The notes: a model not told the origin generated them from the sequence alone. Shown: positions 7,184 to 17,137, numbered from the stretch's first letter. The stretch is DNA of 64,000 nt from an uncultured SAR86 cluster bacterium (GCA_902631785.1 CACOZT010000004.1:1-64000); one strand, 5' to 3'. Made by a program: numbers and translations.

Positions 7184-9919
7184 TTAGAACGAAGTTCCGA
7201 ACGCAAGTCCCCATGTTCTTGGCTCAGTAACCGTCGCAAATTTATTACCACCTTGAAGTCCAGATGCGTTATACCAGCTTCCGATATATCTATCGTCAGC
7301 TAGGTTTTTAGCTTCTAGTTTTACAAACCAATTTCCATTGTTAGGACGGTAAGTAACAGTAGCATCAAAGAATTTATGCTCTGGCATTCTTAAATGTGGT
7401 TGGTTATATACAGTACCTTCTCTCTCATCCATATATCTGTAGACAAGTCTTGCAGTAGTCGTTCCGTTTTCACCAATAAAGTCTTGGTTTAAACCGATAC
7501 TGTATGACAACTCAGGTGACTGAGGTAATTTGTTACCAGATACATCGACTGGAATTCCTGGACGAGCACAACCACCTGCTCCGACTGGTGCAAATGGGTT
7601 AAATGGATCAAGACACATAAATCCTGCAAATTTATATACCAACCCTTGATCAGTATTACCAACTGTTAATAATCCTCCAGTACCAGGTATAGCTGCTACT
7701 AAACCACCACCAAGCACAGCTGGGAGTAGGGCTCTAGATGAAGCGTTATTGATATTAACTGGGTTAATTAATTGTAGGTCTGTTATTTCAGATTCTACCA
7801 TTAATAAAGTTACATCAATGCTTGTAGTCTCGCTTAAAAATAAAACCATATTACCCTCAAGCCCGTTTATCTCAGCGTCTGTATTAACGTTCTTAGATCC
7901 AGCATTTACAATTGAAGAAATTAACATTCCATCAGTAGTGTTTTGGAAATAAGCTGCATTTAATAACATAGCTCCATCTAAGAAGATTCCTTTAGCTCCG
8001 ACTTCAAAAACTGCAGTTTCCTCAGGATCATACGGATCTGGAATACCAAGTTCATTTGGATTATTTCCTCCAGCTTTGGTAGCTGTGGTATAACTTGCAT
8101 ACATCATTCTGTTATCGTCAAAATCATGTTTAACTGCTAATTTATAAGCAGTGGAATCGTCAGCTTCTATTACTTGTGTTGGTGAGAATACATATTGATT
8201 TGATACTCTTGACGCAAGTGATAGGTTATTACAATTGGTATATGTTAAACAAGAGAAAACACTATCTTTAACTGTGTCGTCACTGTATCTTAAACCAACT
8301 GTAAGTTGTGTATCATCAGACAAGTCATAATACATTTCACCGAGTATAGCTTTTGATTTTGTTCTGACATGATCGTCATTAAAAAATCCTTGTACTGGAA
8401 TTGGCGCAGTGTATCCAGTTAAAAGAAGCGGTAATGCGGCTGCACTGAATCCTGATAATGCCCATGGTATATGAAAATCAGTAGATCCTGACCCTGTAAG
8501 AGCACCACCAAATAGAGGGATGTTGTATGGATGTGCGCCAGCATCTCTAATTAAATTCCAAGCTGCGGTTTGGACTTGATAAATGTTTCTTGATCTATCA
8601 TCGTAATGATAATATCCAACTACAAAATTTAATGGGCCGTCTAAATCTGAAATTATTGTAATTTCCCCTTGCATTGTTTCTTCATGAGCAAAAGCAAATT
8701 CATATGTTCTATCTGCAGTTGTTACCTCACAAAAATCGCTGTGGAAACCTCCCCAACAACCTTCCCATTGCATTGGAATAAATGAGGCTGGATGTCCAGG
8801 AGGAAATAGCCCAGGGAATGGAGCAACACCAACTGAATAATCATTATCAGCCATATGATTATATTCTCTGACGTTGTATGTTCCTTTTATAACCAATTGA
8901 TATTCATCATTAAGTTTATGATCCATTTTTATCTGAGTCATTTCATGCTTTTGCATAAACACTGGATCTCTATTTATATTAACTTTATCCATTGAGTTTA
9001 AAACGGTAACTCCAGCATATGAATTAGCGGCTGGATTTGAATTTAAACCTGCTGCAAAGTTAAAAAATCCAGATGTACTTCCATTTGGATGTGCAGGCTG
9101 CCCTATTAAACCTTTAGTAAATGGAGAACAACCAAATAAAGGATCTTGTTGACAGAAGTTAATTCCAATATTTTGTCTATTATCATCACCCTTTTGATAG
9201 TCATACGTAAACTCAATTTGTGTTTTATCAGTTACATCAAAATCCATAGAGAGTCTTCCAGCCATTGAATTTCTGCCATCAATGTCATTTCCAGTATGAA
9301 TGTTCTCAAGAACTCCATCTCTTTTAAATGTTGAAGTTGCTATTCTCATCGAAACTTTTTCGCTAAGTGGAGCATTAAGAACCATATTTACTCTCTCAGA
9401 GTTAAAATTACCCATGGTTGCTTCAACTTTCCCTTCTAGTTCACCAGTTGGTCTTGCAGTAACGAGGTTAACTAAACCTTGAACAGCATTTCTTCCAGAT
9501 AAAGTACCTTGTGGTCCTTTAAGAACCTCAATTCTCTCTAGGTCATGGAAACCTGTATCTGTCAAAGCAGATGAACCAACGGCATGTCCATTGATTGATG
9601 TTACTAATGAATTAACAACAGCAGCACCAACACCAAAAGAACCCACACCCCTCATAGAATATGAAGCACCTGATCCAATAGCTTTGTCTACAATCAATCC
9701 CGGTACAACTTCAGCTAAGTCACTAAAGTCTTCAACCATATTTTTATCAATATCTTCAGCAGTAAAAGCTTCAATAGAAACTGGTACATCTTGAACAGAT
9801 TTTTCTTGTTTTGTCGCTGTAACAACAACCTCTTCAACTTCCTGAGAGTTCAGAAATACTGAGAAAATCATTGATAAGCATATTGAAATATTTAATGCTT
9901 GTTTAGAAAAGTTATACAT
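7184..9919 (-). CDS. TonB-dependent outer-membrane receptor (paralog 2)
   Basis: A 911-residue receptor with a signal peptide (about 1-26), TonB box EEVVVTATK at 29-37, plug motif ERIEVLKGPQGTLSGRN near 128-144, and a C-terminal strand ending LAFGTSF. GAGGGGGA precedes the ATG. It is collinear without gaps with the neighbouring receptor for the first 270 residues, including C256 and C264 in CQQDPLFGC; the distal barrel loops differ more. The pair therefore arose by tandem duplication, probably with loop divergence for different ligands. No transporter, TonB or hydrolase gene is adjacent to indicate the ligand. Confidence 0.95.
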   Translation of the reverse strand: MYNFSKQALNISICLSMIFSVFLNSQEVEEVVVTATKQEKSVQDVPVSIEAFTAEDIDKNMVEDFSDLAEVVPGLIVDKAIGSGASYSMRGVGSFGVGAAVVNSLVTSINGHAVGSSALTDTGFHDLERIEVLKGPQGTLSGRNAVQGLVNLVTARPTGELEGKVEATMGNFNSERVNMVLNAPLSEKVSMRIATSTFKRDGVLENIHTGNDIDGRNSMAGRLSMDFDVTDKTQIEFTYDYQKGDDNRQNIGINFCQQDPLFGCSPFTKGLIGQPAHPNGSTSGFFNFAAGLNSNPAANSYAGVTVLNSMDKVNINRDPVFMQKHEMTQIKMDHKLNDEYQLVIKGTYNVREYNHMADNDYSVGVAPFPGLFPPGHPASFIPMQWEGCWGGFHSDFCEVTTADRTYEFAFAHEETMQGEITIISDLDGPLNFVVGYYHYDDRSRNIYQVQTAAWNLIRDAGAHPYNIPLFGGALTGSGSTDFHIPWALSGFSAAALPLLLTGYTAPIPVQGFFNDDHVRTKSKAILGEMYYDLSDDTQLTVGLRYSDDTVKDSVFSCLTYTNCNNLSLASRVSNQYVFSPTQVIEADDSTAYKLAVKHDFDDNRMMYASYTTATKAGGNNPNELGIPDPYDPEETAVFEVGAKGIFLDGAMLLNAAYFQNTTDGMLISSIVNAGSKNVNTDAEINGLEGNMVLFLSETTSIDVTLLMVESEITDLQLINPVNINNASSRALLPAVLGGGLVAAIPGTGGLLTVGNTDQGLVYKFAGFMCLDPFNPFAPVGAGGCARPGIPVDVSGNKLPQSPELSYSIGLNQDFIGENGTTTARLVYRYMDEREGTVYNQPHLRMPEHKFFDATVTYRPNNGNWFVKLEAKNLADDRYIGSWYNASGLQGGNKFATVTEPRTWGLAFGTSF

Positions 9920-10035
9920 AGTCTAATCCCCCTCAATAATGGTAACTTGTATATGGTCAACTATATCACTGCACATAAGTAATGAAAATACATATAAAAG
10001 TTGTTTATATTTAATAATAATCTGAATTTATTATG

Positions 10036-10224
10036 TCAATTCCAGGGATGGCATTTGCTTATTCTAACCACTGCTAAATATGTACCTTTAAAAATGCCAA
10101 ACTTCAAAATAACGTCTATTGCATATGCTGAACATGTTGGATGAAACCTGCATGATGGAGGAAACATTGGTGATATAAAATACCTATAAAATCTGATGGG
10201 TAGTATAAAAATCCTTGCTAACAT
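10036..10224 (-). CDS. yidD: Membrane protein insertion efficiency factor YidD
   Basis: A 62-residue protein with the family signature: ISPMFPPSCRFHPTCSAYAI (17-36) and the terminal CHPW (58-61). YidD assists YidC-dependent insertion of inner-membrane proteins and associates with the membrane through an N-terminal amphipathic helix. The start shares one base with the thrS stop (TAATG), so it is translationally coupled to thrS. The usual place, between rnpA and yidC, is not the case here. The C-terminus stops right after HPWN, shorter than most members, which continue with a GGxDPVP tail. Confidence 0.9.
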   Translation of the reverse strand: MLARIFILPIRFYRYFISPMFPPSCRFHPTCSAYAIDVILKFGIFKGTYLAVVRISKCHPWN

Positions 10225-12155
10225 TAATGTTGAATGGAATTTTCTTTCTTGATTTGCTTAATGGCCTCTTTGAGATCTAAAACTTCTGTATCGTTGCTAC
10301 CTATTCTTCTGACCGAAACAGTTTGATCGATCTTTTCTTTCTTACCGATTGCTAAAATAATAGGGACTTTTTTAGAACTATGATCTCTTACTTTATAACT
10401 AATTTTTTCGTTTCTTAAGTCTATTTCTGCTCTAACATCTTGATCTTTAAGAAGTTCTTGAACCTCAATAGCATAGTCGTTAACCTCAGAGACAATTGAT
10501 GCTATTACAACTTGTTGAGGAGCTAACCAAAATGGAAGTTTTCCTGCATAATTTTCAATTAAAATGCCAATAAATCTTTCAAATGAACCTAATATGGCTC
10601 TATGAATCATCACTGGATGATGTTTATTGCCATCCTCTCCTACATATTCAGCATCAAGCCTATCAGGAAGATTAAAGTCAGCTTGAAAAGTTCCGCACTG
10701 CCATTCTCTTCCTATTGCATCGGTTAAAACAAAATCTAATTTAGGTCCATAAAAGGCTCCATCGCCCTCATCGACTTTATATGGATAATCAAGTTTTTTG
10801 ATAGCATTCTCCAAAGCAGATTCTGCTTTATCCCAAACCTCATCTGAACCAATTCTAACCTCAGGCCTTGTCGATAGCTTTATATCAAATTCTTTAAAAC
10901 CAAGGTCTGAATATATTTCTGACAAAAGACTAATAAATAAAGCTGTTTCAGATTCAATCTGATCTTGTGTACAAAATATATGTCCATCATCTTGAGTAAA
11001 ACCTCTTACTCTCATTAAACCATGCATTGTTCCTGATGCTTCATATCTGTGGCATGATCCAAATTCAGCATATCTAATTGGTAGATCTTTATATGATCTT
11101 ATGCCTTGGTTATATACCTGAACATGACAAGGACAATTCATTGGTTTTAAAGCATTTACTCTTTTTTCATTAGCATGTTCCTCATCTATTTCTGTGATAA
11201 ACATGTTTTCTCTGTATTTATCCCAATGACCGGAGGCTTCCCAAAGCTTCCTATCAACCACTTGAGGAGTATTAATTTCTAAATACCCATTTTTATCTAA
11301 TTTATTTCTAATAAAGCTCTGAAGAGTTTTGTATATATTCCAACCATATGGATGCCAAAATACCATGCCAGGAGCTTCATCTTGAAAATGAAATAAGTCC
11401 ATCTCCTTGCCTAGTTTTCTATGATCTCGTTTTAGTGCTTCCTCTAAATTATCTAGATGTTGTTGTAAATCTTTGTCGCTATTAAATGCAGTACCATAAA
11501 TTCTAGTAAGCATTGAATTATTTGAATCGCCCTTCCAATAAGCTCCGGAAACTTTTGTCAATTTAAAAGAACCAATAAATCCTAAGTTTGGTAGATGAGG
11601 TCCTCGACACAAATCTACAAACTTCTCATCTTCTTGATAATATAGTTGAAAATTATCATCTTGATCTGACTCATTAATGATAATTTCTTTGTATGGCTCT
11701 TTATTTGATTTGAATACCTTCATCGCTTCAGATTTTGAAACTAATTTCTTTGTTATTGATGATTTAGATTTAATAATCTTTTTCATTTCTTCTTCAATCT
11801 TATTTAGATCATCTGAAGATATAACCTCTTCGGATTCCACATCGTAATAGAAGCCATCTTCAATAGTTGGGCCAATTGCTAATTTAGATTTTGGATAAAG
11901 ATTCTTAATGGCTCTTGCCAGAACTTGAGCAGTAAGTGTATGACGCATAATTTCAAGACCTTCATCACTATCAATTGTAATAATTGAAACTGACGAATCA
12001 GTCATAATTTCATCATGTAAATCTTTTTGTACGCCATCAATAGTCACTGCAACCGCAGATTTGGCAAGTCCAGGGCCAATATCTTTTGCTAGATCATAAC
12101 CAGAGGATCCTTCAGGCAATTCTCTAGAACTATTATCAGGCAGTGTTATTTTCAT
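10224..12155 (-). CDS. thrS: Threonyl-tRNA synthetase
   Basis: A 643-residue class II synthetase, the normal length. The order is an N-terminal TGS domain ([16 protein letters not shown]), the HxxxH editing domain, a catalytic core with the zinc-site motif [10 protein letters not shown] and the class II motif 2 ([11 protein letters not shown]), and a C-terminal anticodon-binding domain ([11 protein letters not shown] onwards). It charges tRNA-Thr in the cytosol. Unlike the common thrS-infC-rpmI-rplT arrangement, the downstream gene is yidD. No leader ORF or T-box was seen in the 126-bp upstream gap. Confidence 0.97.
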   Translation of the reverse strand: MKITLPDNSSRELPEGSSGYDLAKDIGPGLAKSAVAVTIDGVQKDLHDEIMTDSSVSIITIDSDEGLEIMRHTLTAQVLARAIKNLYPKSKLAIGPTIEDGFYYDVESEEVISSDDLNKIEEEMKKIIKSKSSITKKLVSKSEAMKVFKSNKEPYKEIIINESDQDDNFQLYYQEDEKFVDLCRGPHLPNLGFIGSFKLTKVSGAYWKGDSNNSMLTRIYGTAFNSDKDLQQHLDNLEEALKRDHRKLGKEMDLFHFQDEAPGMVFWHPYGWNIYKTLQSFIRNKLDKNGYLEINTPQVVDRKLWEASGHWDKYRENMFITEIDEEHANEKRVNALKPMNCPCHVQVYNQGIRSYKDLPIRYAEFGSCHRYEASGTMHGLMRVRGFTQDDGHIFCTQDQIESETALFISLLSEIYSDLGFKEFDIKLSTRPEVRIGSDEVWDKAESALENAIKKLDYPYKVDEGDGAFYGPKLDFVLTDAIGREWQCGTFQADFNLPDRLDAEYVGEDGNKHHPVMIHRAILGSFERFIGILIENYAGKLPFWLAPQQVVIASIVSEVNDYAIEVQELLKDQDVRAEIDLRNEKISYKVRDHSSKKVPIILAIGKKEKIDQTVSVRRIGSNDTEVLDLKEAIKQIKKENSIQH

Positions 12156-12235
12156 CTTGATATTATAGATTGGAAAGACAATTTTTTATATCAGCAAATA
12201 TACAACAGTATTTGTTGAAAGAATCTCGCTAAAAA

Positions 12236-12257
12236 AAAGCTGGCGTAAGCCAGCTTT
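12236..12257 (-). terminator. Rho-independent terminator upstream of thrS
   Basis: AAAGCTGGC (12236-12244) and GCCAGCTTT (12249-12257) form a 9-bp stem with a 4-base loop. On the minus strand it is followed by eight T, a classical terminator for the secreted-protein gene that ends at 12283. Confidence 0.9.
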
Positions 12258-12282
12258 ATTTTTAACTATAAATTTTTAGCAT

Positions 12283-13053
12283 TTAATCGAGATTATCGAA
12301 AAGAAGTTCGTTATAAAAACTGTTTGATGGAGCACATTCAACAAGATCATTGTAGCCCGACTCCAAATCAGGATGTTTTTCAACAAAATCGCCATAGTTA
12401 TTTGCCATATTCCCTCTTTCATCAAAAGAATGCCAAAAAATCATATCGACAAAATCATACGGATAATCAGGTTTAAAACCTAAATACGGAGAAAAGGTTC
12501 CCCTCGCCCATCCAGTAAAACCGAATTCAGTCATCAATTTGCCATCTTTTTCGATAAACTCATGGACATCATTAAGGGAAACTCCATCCTTTAGAGTACA
12601 GCCAGCAAATTGAACTGGTTTTCGTTTATCAGGATCTGACATATTTTTGGTATTGGATATCACGCCCGTATGGAAAGCCGCAACTCTTGATTTGCACTCA
12701 CTCGCAGACTCACTTGATGAGTCCTCATCCATTGTTGTGAAAGATTCGTCATAATCATTTAGATAAGAGCCCCATTCTTGATACATAGCTTTTCCATCTG
12801 GCCATGAACCCCAAAGAATATAATCATAATCATGTTGTCCGGCATGGATAGGCACCAACATGCTTTGAATATATTTTGTGCCAGCTGCCTCTGAAAACTT
12901 TCCATATTCTCTCGCTTGATCTGCTGCATCATTTAAGGTCTTCCCATCATTTAAATTACAGTAAATAAATTCTGATCTCATTTCATAATCAGCAGAATTA
13001 ATATGAATGCTAATTATTGAAAGCAAAAAACCACTTAACAAATATTTTTTCAT
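12283..13053 (-). CDS. Secreted protein with two tandem repeats, function unknown
   Basis: A 256-residue protein with a signal peptide (about 1-20, ending HINSAD). I do not recognise the family by name. The body is two copies of a roughly 90-120 residue unit: FIYCNLNDGKTLND (29-42) matches FAGCTLKDGVSLND (149-162), and LWGSWPDGKAM-EWGSYL (80-98) matches FWHSFDERGNM-YGDFV (206-224). Cysteines fall at 32/120 and 152/240, the same 88-residue spacing, suggesting one disulfide per repeat. The tryptophan-rich pattern is reminiscent of dimeric alpha-beta barrel (NIPSNAP/ABM-like) domains, which is a weak guess. It has its own terminator and stands alone. Confidence 0.75.
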   Translation of the reverse strand: MKKYLLSGFLLSIISIHINSADYEMRSEFIYCNLNDGKTLNDAADQAREYGKFSEAAGTKYIQSMLVPIHAGQHDYDYILWGSWPDGKAMYQEWGSYLNDYDESFTTMDEDSSSESASECKSRVAAFHTGVISNTKNMSDPDKRKPVQFAGCTLKDGVSLNDVHEFIEKDGKLMTEFGFTGWARGTFSPYLGFKPDYPYDFVDMIFWHSFDERGNMANNYGDFVEKHPDLESGYNDLVECAPSNSFYNELLFDNLD

Positions 13054-13147
13054 TTCTCTCTCCCATTTATAAAAAAATAAACGAGTTTTAATAATACATT
13101 AATGTTGAGATTGTGAAAGTTAAAAAATATTAAATTGATAAATGATT

Positions 13148-13747
13148 TTATGGGATTAACCATGACGCTTCATATTCACCATTCCAATTATGAATTGCTC
13201 TTCTATGACCGGAACTTTTAAGATATAAAAATTCAAGTGAGGTAAATGTAAAAATGAGCACTGAAAAATTTTTGTAACCCTCCTCTACTTCAAAATCCTT
13301 AATATCATAATCTTCAGGATTTGTTATTGCCTTTGAGGAGCCGTCTTTTACTGAATAACATTTTTTTGATCTAGATGTTGAATTATCCCAAGCAATTTTA
13401 GTTACTTCATCATCGTAATGAGTTGATATGTCACCTTGTAATTTTATTTGAATTTTTAGCTCTGGATCATAGCCCACGACCGATGCTGTTGATATCTTAT
13501 TAAAATGGTCTACCTTAGCTGCCCGATAATCGGTGTGAAATCTCATTTTACGATCTTTTAGACTGAACTCTCTCAACACCATTACTCTTGAATAAATTTC
13601 ATCATTATTGAACGAAGAAACTACAGGCGTATGAAATAAAGTTTTAGTATCATCAACCGCTACCATTAATATTTTCTCAGCATAATTTAAGGTTTCTTCA
13701 AGACTTGAATATTTATTTGGTAGGTCTAAATTAAGTGGATTTGTCAT
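13148..13747 (-). CDS. Pyridoxamine 5'-phosphate oxidase-like flavoprotein
   Basis: A 199-residue protein of the PNPOx/Alr4036-like FMN-binding split-barrel type. Typical blocks are VMVLREF (56-62), RMRF-like RKMRFHTDYRAAK (66-78), the QIKLQGDIS strand (100-108), the AWDNSTSRSKKCY segment, and the terminal HRRAIHNW...W..P. True PNPOx conserves a different substrate-binding C-terminus, so this is more likely a general flavin reductase or oxidase. Its start overlaps the cysS stop by 4 bp (ATGA), placing it last in the folE-maf-cysS operon. Confidence 0.8.
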   Translation of the reverse strand: MTNPLNLDLPNKYSSLEETLNYAEKILMVAVDDTKTLFHTPVVSSFNNDEIYSRVMVLREFSLKDRKMRFHTDYRAAKVDHFNKISTASVVGYDPELKIQIKLQGDISTHYDDEVTKIAWDNSTSRSKKCYSVKDGSSKAITNPEDYDIKDFEVEEGYKNFSVLIFTFTSLEFLYLKSSGHRRAIHNWNGEYEASWLIP

Positions 13748-15120
13748 GACTTAAGTTTCCACTCAGTACCGTCACTTAGATCATTTATTTCAACACCTAG
13801 TTCAATAAGTTGTTCTCTGATTGCGTCAGCTAGCTCAAAATCTTTATTTTTTTTAGCTTCTGATCTTTTTGAAATCAATTCATTTATTTTATTTTTAAAT
13901 TCCTCGGAAACTTCATTAAATGAATCATCCTCTAAAATTCCTAAGACTGAACCAATTAAATGTAGTTTATTTTTTATAACCTCCCTCTCACTCGACGAAG
14001 AATTATATTCTTTAACAATCCTATTTAATTCCGTTATTAAGCCGGGAGTATTAAGATCATCCATTAAAATTGATATTGCATCTAAATTGTTTGTATCAGA
14101 AACATCTATATCATCTAAGTCATCTTTTATTTGATATAACTTATTAATTAATTTATTTGCTTGATGTATAACTTTTTCATTCCAATCCAGTCCTTGTCTA
14201 TAGTGAGACGACAGTAAGGCTAGCCTTATTACTTCTCCATGAAAATTTTCAGCTAAATCCTTAACAAGGATTATGTTTCCAAGGGATTTAGCCATTTTCT
14301 CACCGTTAATCGTTACAAAACCATTGTGCATCCAATATTTTGCATAAGAGTCTGGCTCTTCTTTGTTTGCAGATGTGCAACAACTTTGAGCAATTTCATT
14401 TTCATGGTGTGGAAAAATAAGATCTCTTCCACCGCCATGAATGTCAAATGGCAGTCCAAGAGTTTTTTTTGACATAGCAGAGCACTCGGTATGCCAACCA
14501 GGTCTGCCAACTCCCCATGGAGAATCCCAGCCAGGTTGATCATCTGTGCTAGGCTTCCATAATACAAAGTCTGCTGGATCTTTTTTAAATGGCGCTACTT
14601 CTACTCGACTTCCAGCAATTTGTTCTTCTCTATTTCTTTTTGAAAGCTTTCCATAGTTTTCATAAGTGGGTACATGAAAAAGCACATGCCCTTCTTTTTC
14701 ATAAGCAAAATCTTTCTCAATTAATTCAGATATAAGCTCAATCATTTCAGGTATGTACTCAGTAGCTTTTGGCTGAATATCAGGAGCTAAAACATTAAGT
14801 TTTAACATGTCTTCATTGTAAATTTGTGTATATTTTTCAGTTATTGAGGTTATGGCAATATTTTGTTCCTTGGCTGCCTCAATGATTTTATCGTCAATAT
14901 CTGTGATATTAGATACATATGTGACTTTTGGATAAATTACCCTAAGAGTTCTAACTAAAGTGTCAAAGACAACTGCCATCCTAGCATTGCCAATGTGCGC
15001 ATAGTTATATACGGTTGGTCCGCATGCATATATTTTTAAATGTGTTGGATCAAGTGCTTCTAATCTTTCTTTATTCCCGCTTAAAGTATTAAACAATTGA
15101 AATGGTTGTTCGATGCTCAT
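13744..15120 (-). CDS. cysS: Cysteinyl-tRNA synthetase
   Basis: A 458-residue class I synthetase. The signature HIGN is at 42-45 (AHIGNARM), KMSKS appears as KMAKS at 275-279, and the zinc ligands C33, C213, H238 and E242 fit the known positions. It charges tRNA-Cys. The stop overlaps the start of the PNPOx-like gene by 4 bp and it begins 3 bp after the maf stop. In many gammaproteobacteria cysS lies next to ppiB-lpxH; here those genes are about 25 kb away. Confidence 0.97.
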   Translation of the reverse strand: MSIEQPFQLFNTLSGNKERLEALDPTHLKIYACGPTVYNYAHIGNARMAVVFDTLVRTLRVIYPKVTYVSNITDIDDKIIEAAKEQNIAITSITEKYTQIYNEDMLKLNVLAPDIQPKATEYIPEMIELISELIEKDFAYEKEGHVLFHVPTYENYGKLSKRNREEQIAGSRVEVAPFKKDPADFVLWKPSTDDQPGWDSPWGVGRPGWHTECSAMSKKTLGLPFDIHGGGRDLIFPHHENEIAQSCCTSANKEEPDSYAKYWMHNGFVTINGEKMAKSLGNIILVKDLAENFHGEVIRLALLSSHYRQGLDWNEKVIHQANKLINKLYQIKDDLDDIDVSDTNNLDAISILMDDLNTPGLITELNRIVKEYNSSSSEREVIKNKLHLIGSVLGILEDDSFNEVSEEFKNKINELISKRSEAKKNKDFELADAIREQLIELGVEINDLSDGTEWKLKS

Positions 15121-15123
15121 AAT

Positions 15124-15747
15124 TTATTCTAAATCAATTACGTTTAATTCTCTCAATGCATTTAACAAAGGTAATAAAGGCATTCCTCTTACAGTGTGTG
15201 ACGAACCATTTACATATGAAAACAGATTGCATCCTAAAGATTCAAATTTATAAGCTCCCGCAGCATTGATAGGATTTTCAATATCAACATAATTAGCAAT
15301 TTCTTTTTCTGTTAAATCATTCATTTTTAACTCAACTGTTTCTGAATATTCCCAAAGGCATTCATTATTTTTATAAATACATACACCACTATGCTGGAAA
15401 TGCTTTTGATTAGATAAAAGTTTTAAACTCTTAATGGCATTATCTTTTGAACCTGGTTTATGAAGAAGAGTATCATCAAGTACACACATCTGGTCTCCAC
15501 CAATTACAATAGATTCAGGATATTGCTTACTTACCGACTCAGCTTTTGCTTTGGCAAGATGAATAACCTGCTGACTAAAAGGAAGATTTGATATTTTATC
15601 TTTTATTGCCTCTTCATCGGTTGGGGAAACTATCACATCAAAAATGATGCCTGCTTCTTCAAGCATTAACTTTCTACTCTCTGAACCAGATGCGAGTATT
15701 AAAGAAACTTTTGGCTGAATTTTAGCAGATTCATTAGATCTGCTCAT
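15124..15747 (-). CDS. Maf-family nucleotide pyrophosphatase
   Basis: A 207-residue Maf protein that hydrolyses non-canonical or modified NTPs to NMPs. The N-terminal LILASGSESRKLMLEEAG block, the catalytic IGGDQMC and the late AGAYKFESLG and HTVRGMPLLPLL blocks are present. The DQ at the catalytic turn is like the YceF (m7GTP) branch rather than the DT of the YhdE (dTTP/UTP) branch, so an m7GTP preference is a reasonable inference. The ATG abuts the folE stop directly (TAAATG), so expression is coupled. Confidence 0.88.
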   Translation of the reverse strand: MSRSNESAKIQPKVSLILASGSESRKLMLEEAGIIFDVIVSPTDEEAIKDKISNLPFSQQVIHLAKAKAESVSKQYPESIVIGGDQMCVLDDTLLHKPGSKDNAIKSLKLLSNQKHFQHSGVCIYKNNECLWEYSETVELKMNDLTEKEIANYVDIENPINAAGAYKFESLGCNLFSYVNGSSHTVRGMPLLPLLNALRELNVIDLE

Positions 15748-16392
15748 TTAGAACTTTTGAGGTGAATTTATTAGATTGATAAACTCTTCTCTGGCCTTAA
15801 TGTCAGTTCTAAAAATTCCTAACATCCTTGAGGTAATAGTACTGGAATGCGTCTTATGAACACCTCTTGTGCTCATACAGTTATGATTTGAGTCTATAAC
15901 GACTGCAACACCCTTCGGTTTTAAAACTTTATCAATAGTATTTGCAATTTGCGCAGTCATGGTTTCCTGAGTTTGCAATCTTTTGCTATAACAATCTACT
16001 AGCCTTGCTAATTTACTAATACCAACAACCCTATTGCTAGGTATATATCCAACATGAGCTACACCAATTATTGGAACCATATGATGTTCACAATGTGATT
16101 CCAATCTAATATCTCTAACAATGACAGCATCATCATAACCATCAACCTCTTCGAATGTTCGGCTTAAGATTTCTTCTGGATCATCGTTGTAACCTGAAAA
16201 GAATTGCTTGTAGGCTTTTACTACCCTTTTTGGAGTATCTAGCAAGCCTTCTCTTTCTGGGTTATCTCCAGCCCAAAGTATCAAAGTCTTAACTGCTTCC
16301 ATAGCCTCTGCTTGAAGCGAGCTTTCAGGATTCTCATTATTTAAAGTCTTTACAGCTTTTAAAGCTTCGTCTTTTGATGCTTTTTTACTCAT
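15748..16392 (-). CDS. folE: GTP cyclohydrolase I (type IA)
   Basis: A 214-residue enzyme that turns GTP into 7,8-dihydroneopterin triphosphate, the first step of tetrahydrofolate synthesis. The zinc ligands C101 and H104 (ESHCEHHMVP) and C172 (SNHNCMSTRG) are present, as are GISKLARLVD and RLQTQETMT. It heads a four-gene unit folE-maf-cysS-PNPOx-like. A roughly 30-residue Lys/Glu-rich N-terminal extension precedes the conserved core. The upstream 96-bp AT-rich gap is shared with the divergent MBL gene and would hold both promoters. Confidence 0.97.
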   Translation of the reverse strand: MSKKASKDEALKAVKTLNNENPESSLQAEAMEAVKTLILWAGDNPEREGLLDTPKRVVKAYKQFFSGYNDDPEEILSRTFEEVDGYDDAVIVRDIRLESHCEHHMVPIIGVAHVGYIPSNRVVGISKLARLVDCYSKRLQTQETMTAQIANTIDKVLKPKGVAVVIDSNHNCMSTRGVHKTHSSTITSRMLGIFRTDIKAREEFINLINSPQKF

Positions 16393-16488
16393 TTAGTTAT
16401 TCCAATAATGTTAGAAGTGCCTATTCTATAGTATTTTTTTAAAAATATAATATATTTACCATTATATTTTTTTAATATGTAAATCATT

Positions 16489-17133
16489 ATGCTAAAAGCT
16501 TTAATTCAACCCGTAACTCTTTTTGAACAAAATGCTTCAATCATTTTCTGCGATGAAACAAAAAAATGCGCTATTGTTGATCCTGGAGGCGATATAGATT
16601 TATTGCTAAATATTGCTAAGGAAAAAGAGCTTTTACCAGAGAAAATCTTGTTAACTCATGGTCACATCGATCATGCCGGTGGAGCAACTGAAATATCAGA
16701 GATTCTAAATGTAGAAATTCATGGGCCACATATAGATGATAAGTTTTTACTCGATGAGCTTCAGAAACAAGGAGAAATGTTTGGATTGCAATCAAAAAAT
16801 TGTAATCCAGATAAATGGCTAGAAGAAGGTGATGTTGTTCTAGTTGGTAATGAAAAACTTGAAGTTTATTTTTGTCCAGGACATACACCAGGTCACATAA
16901 TATTCTTTAACAAAAAAGCTAATTTGGCTTTAGTCGGAGATGTTTTATTTAATGGTTCTATTGGACGGACTGATCTGCCTGGTGGTAACTATAATCAATT
17001 AATAGAATCAGTGAAAAATAAGTTGTGGCCACTTGGTGATGATGTTGATTTTATTCCAGGCCATGGACCAGTTTCAACATTCAAAGCTGAAAGAAATTCT
17101 AATCCATTTGTTTCAGATTCCGTTTTAAATTAA
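16489..17133 (+). CDS. Metallo-beta-lactamase-fold hydrolase (YcbL/GloB-like)
   Basis: A 214-residue protein with the THGHIDHAGG metal motif at 56-65 (H57, H59, D61, H62), a second-site His in CPGHTPGH near 138, the bridging Asp in LVGDVLF near 155, and a final His in PGHGP near 195. This spacing fits YcbL-type glyoxalase II homologs rather than full GloB, which carries an extra substrate-binding C-terminal domain. It probably hydrolyses glutathione or other thioesters. It is divergent from folE and convergent with the SDR gene, with 4 bp between their stops. Confidence 0.85.
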   Translation: MLKALIQPVTLFEQNASIIFCDETKKCAIVDPGGDIDLLLNIAKEKELLPEKILLTHGHIDHAGGATEISEILNVEIHGPHIDDKFLLDELQKQGEMFGLQSKNCNPDKWLEEGDVVLVGNEKLEVYFCPGHTPGHIIFFNKKANLALVGDVLFNGSIGRTDLPGGNYNQLIESVKNKLWPLGDDVDFIPGHGPVSTFKAERNSNPFVSDSVLN

Positions 17134-17137
17134 TTTT

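Noticed and set aside
12190..12225. Inverted repeat CAACA/TGTTG upstream of thrS
   Set aside because: A 5-bp stem in AT-rich DNA is expected by chance; no similarity to a thrS autoregulatory operator was visible.
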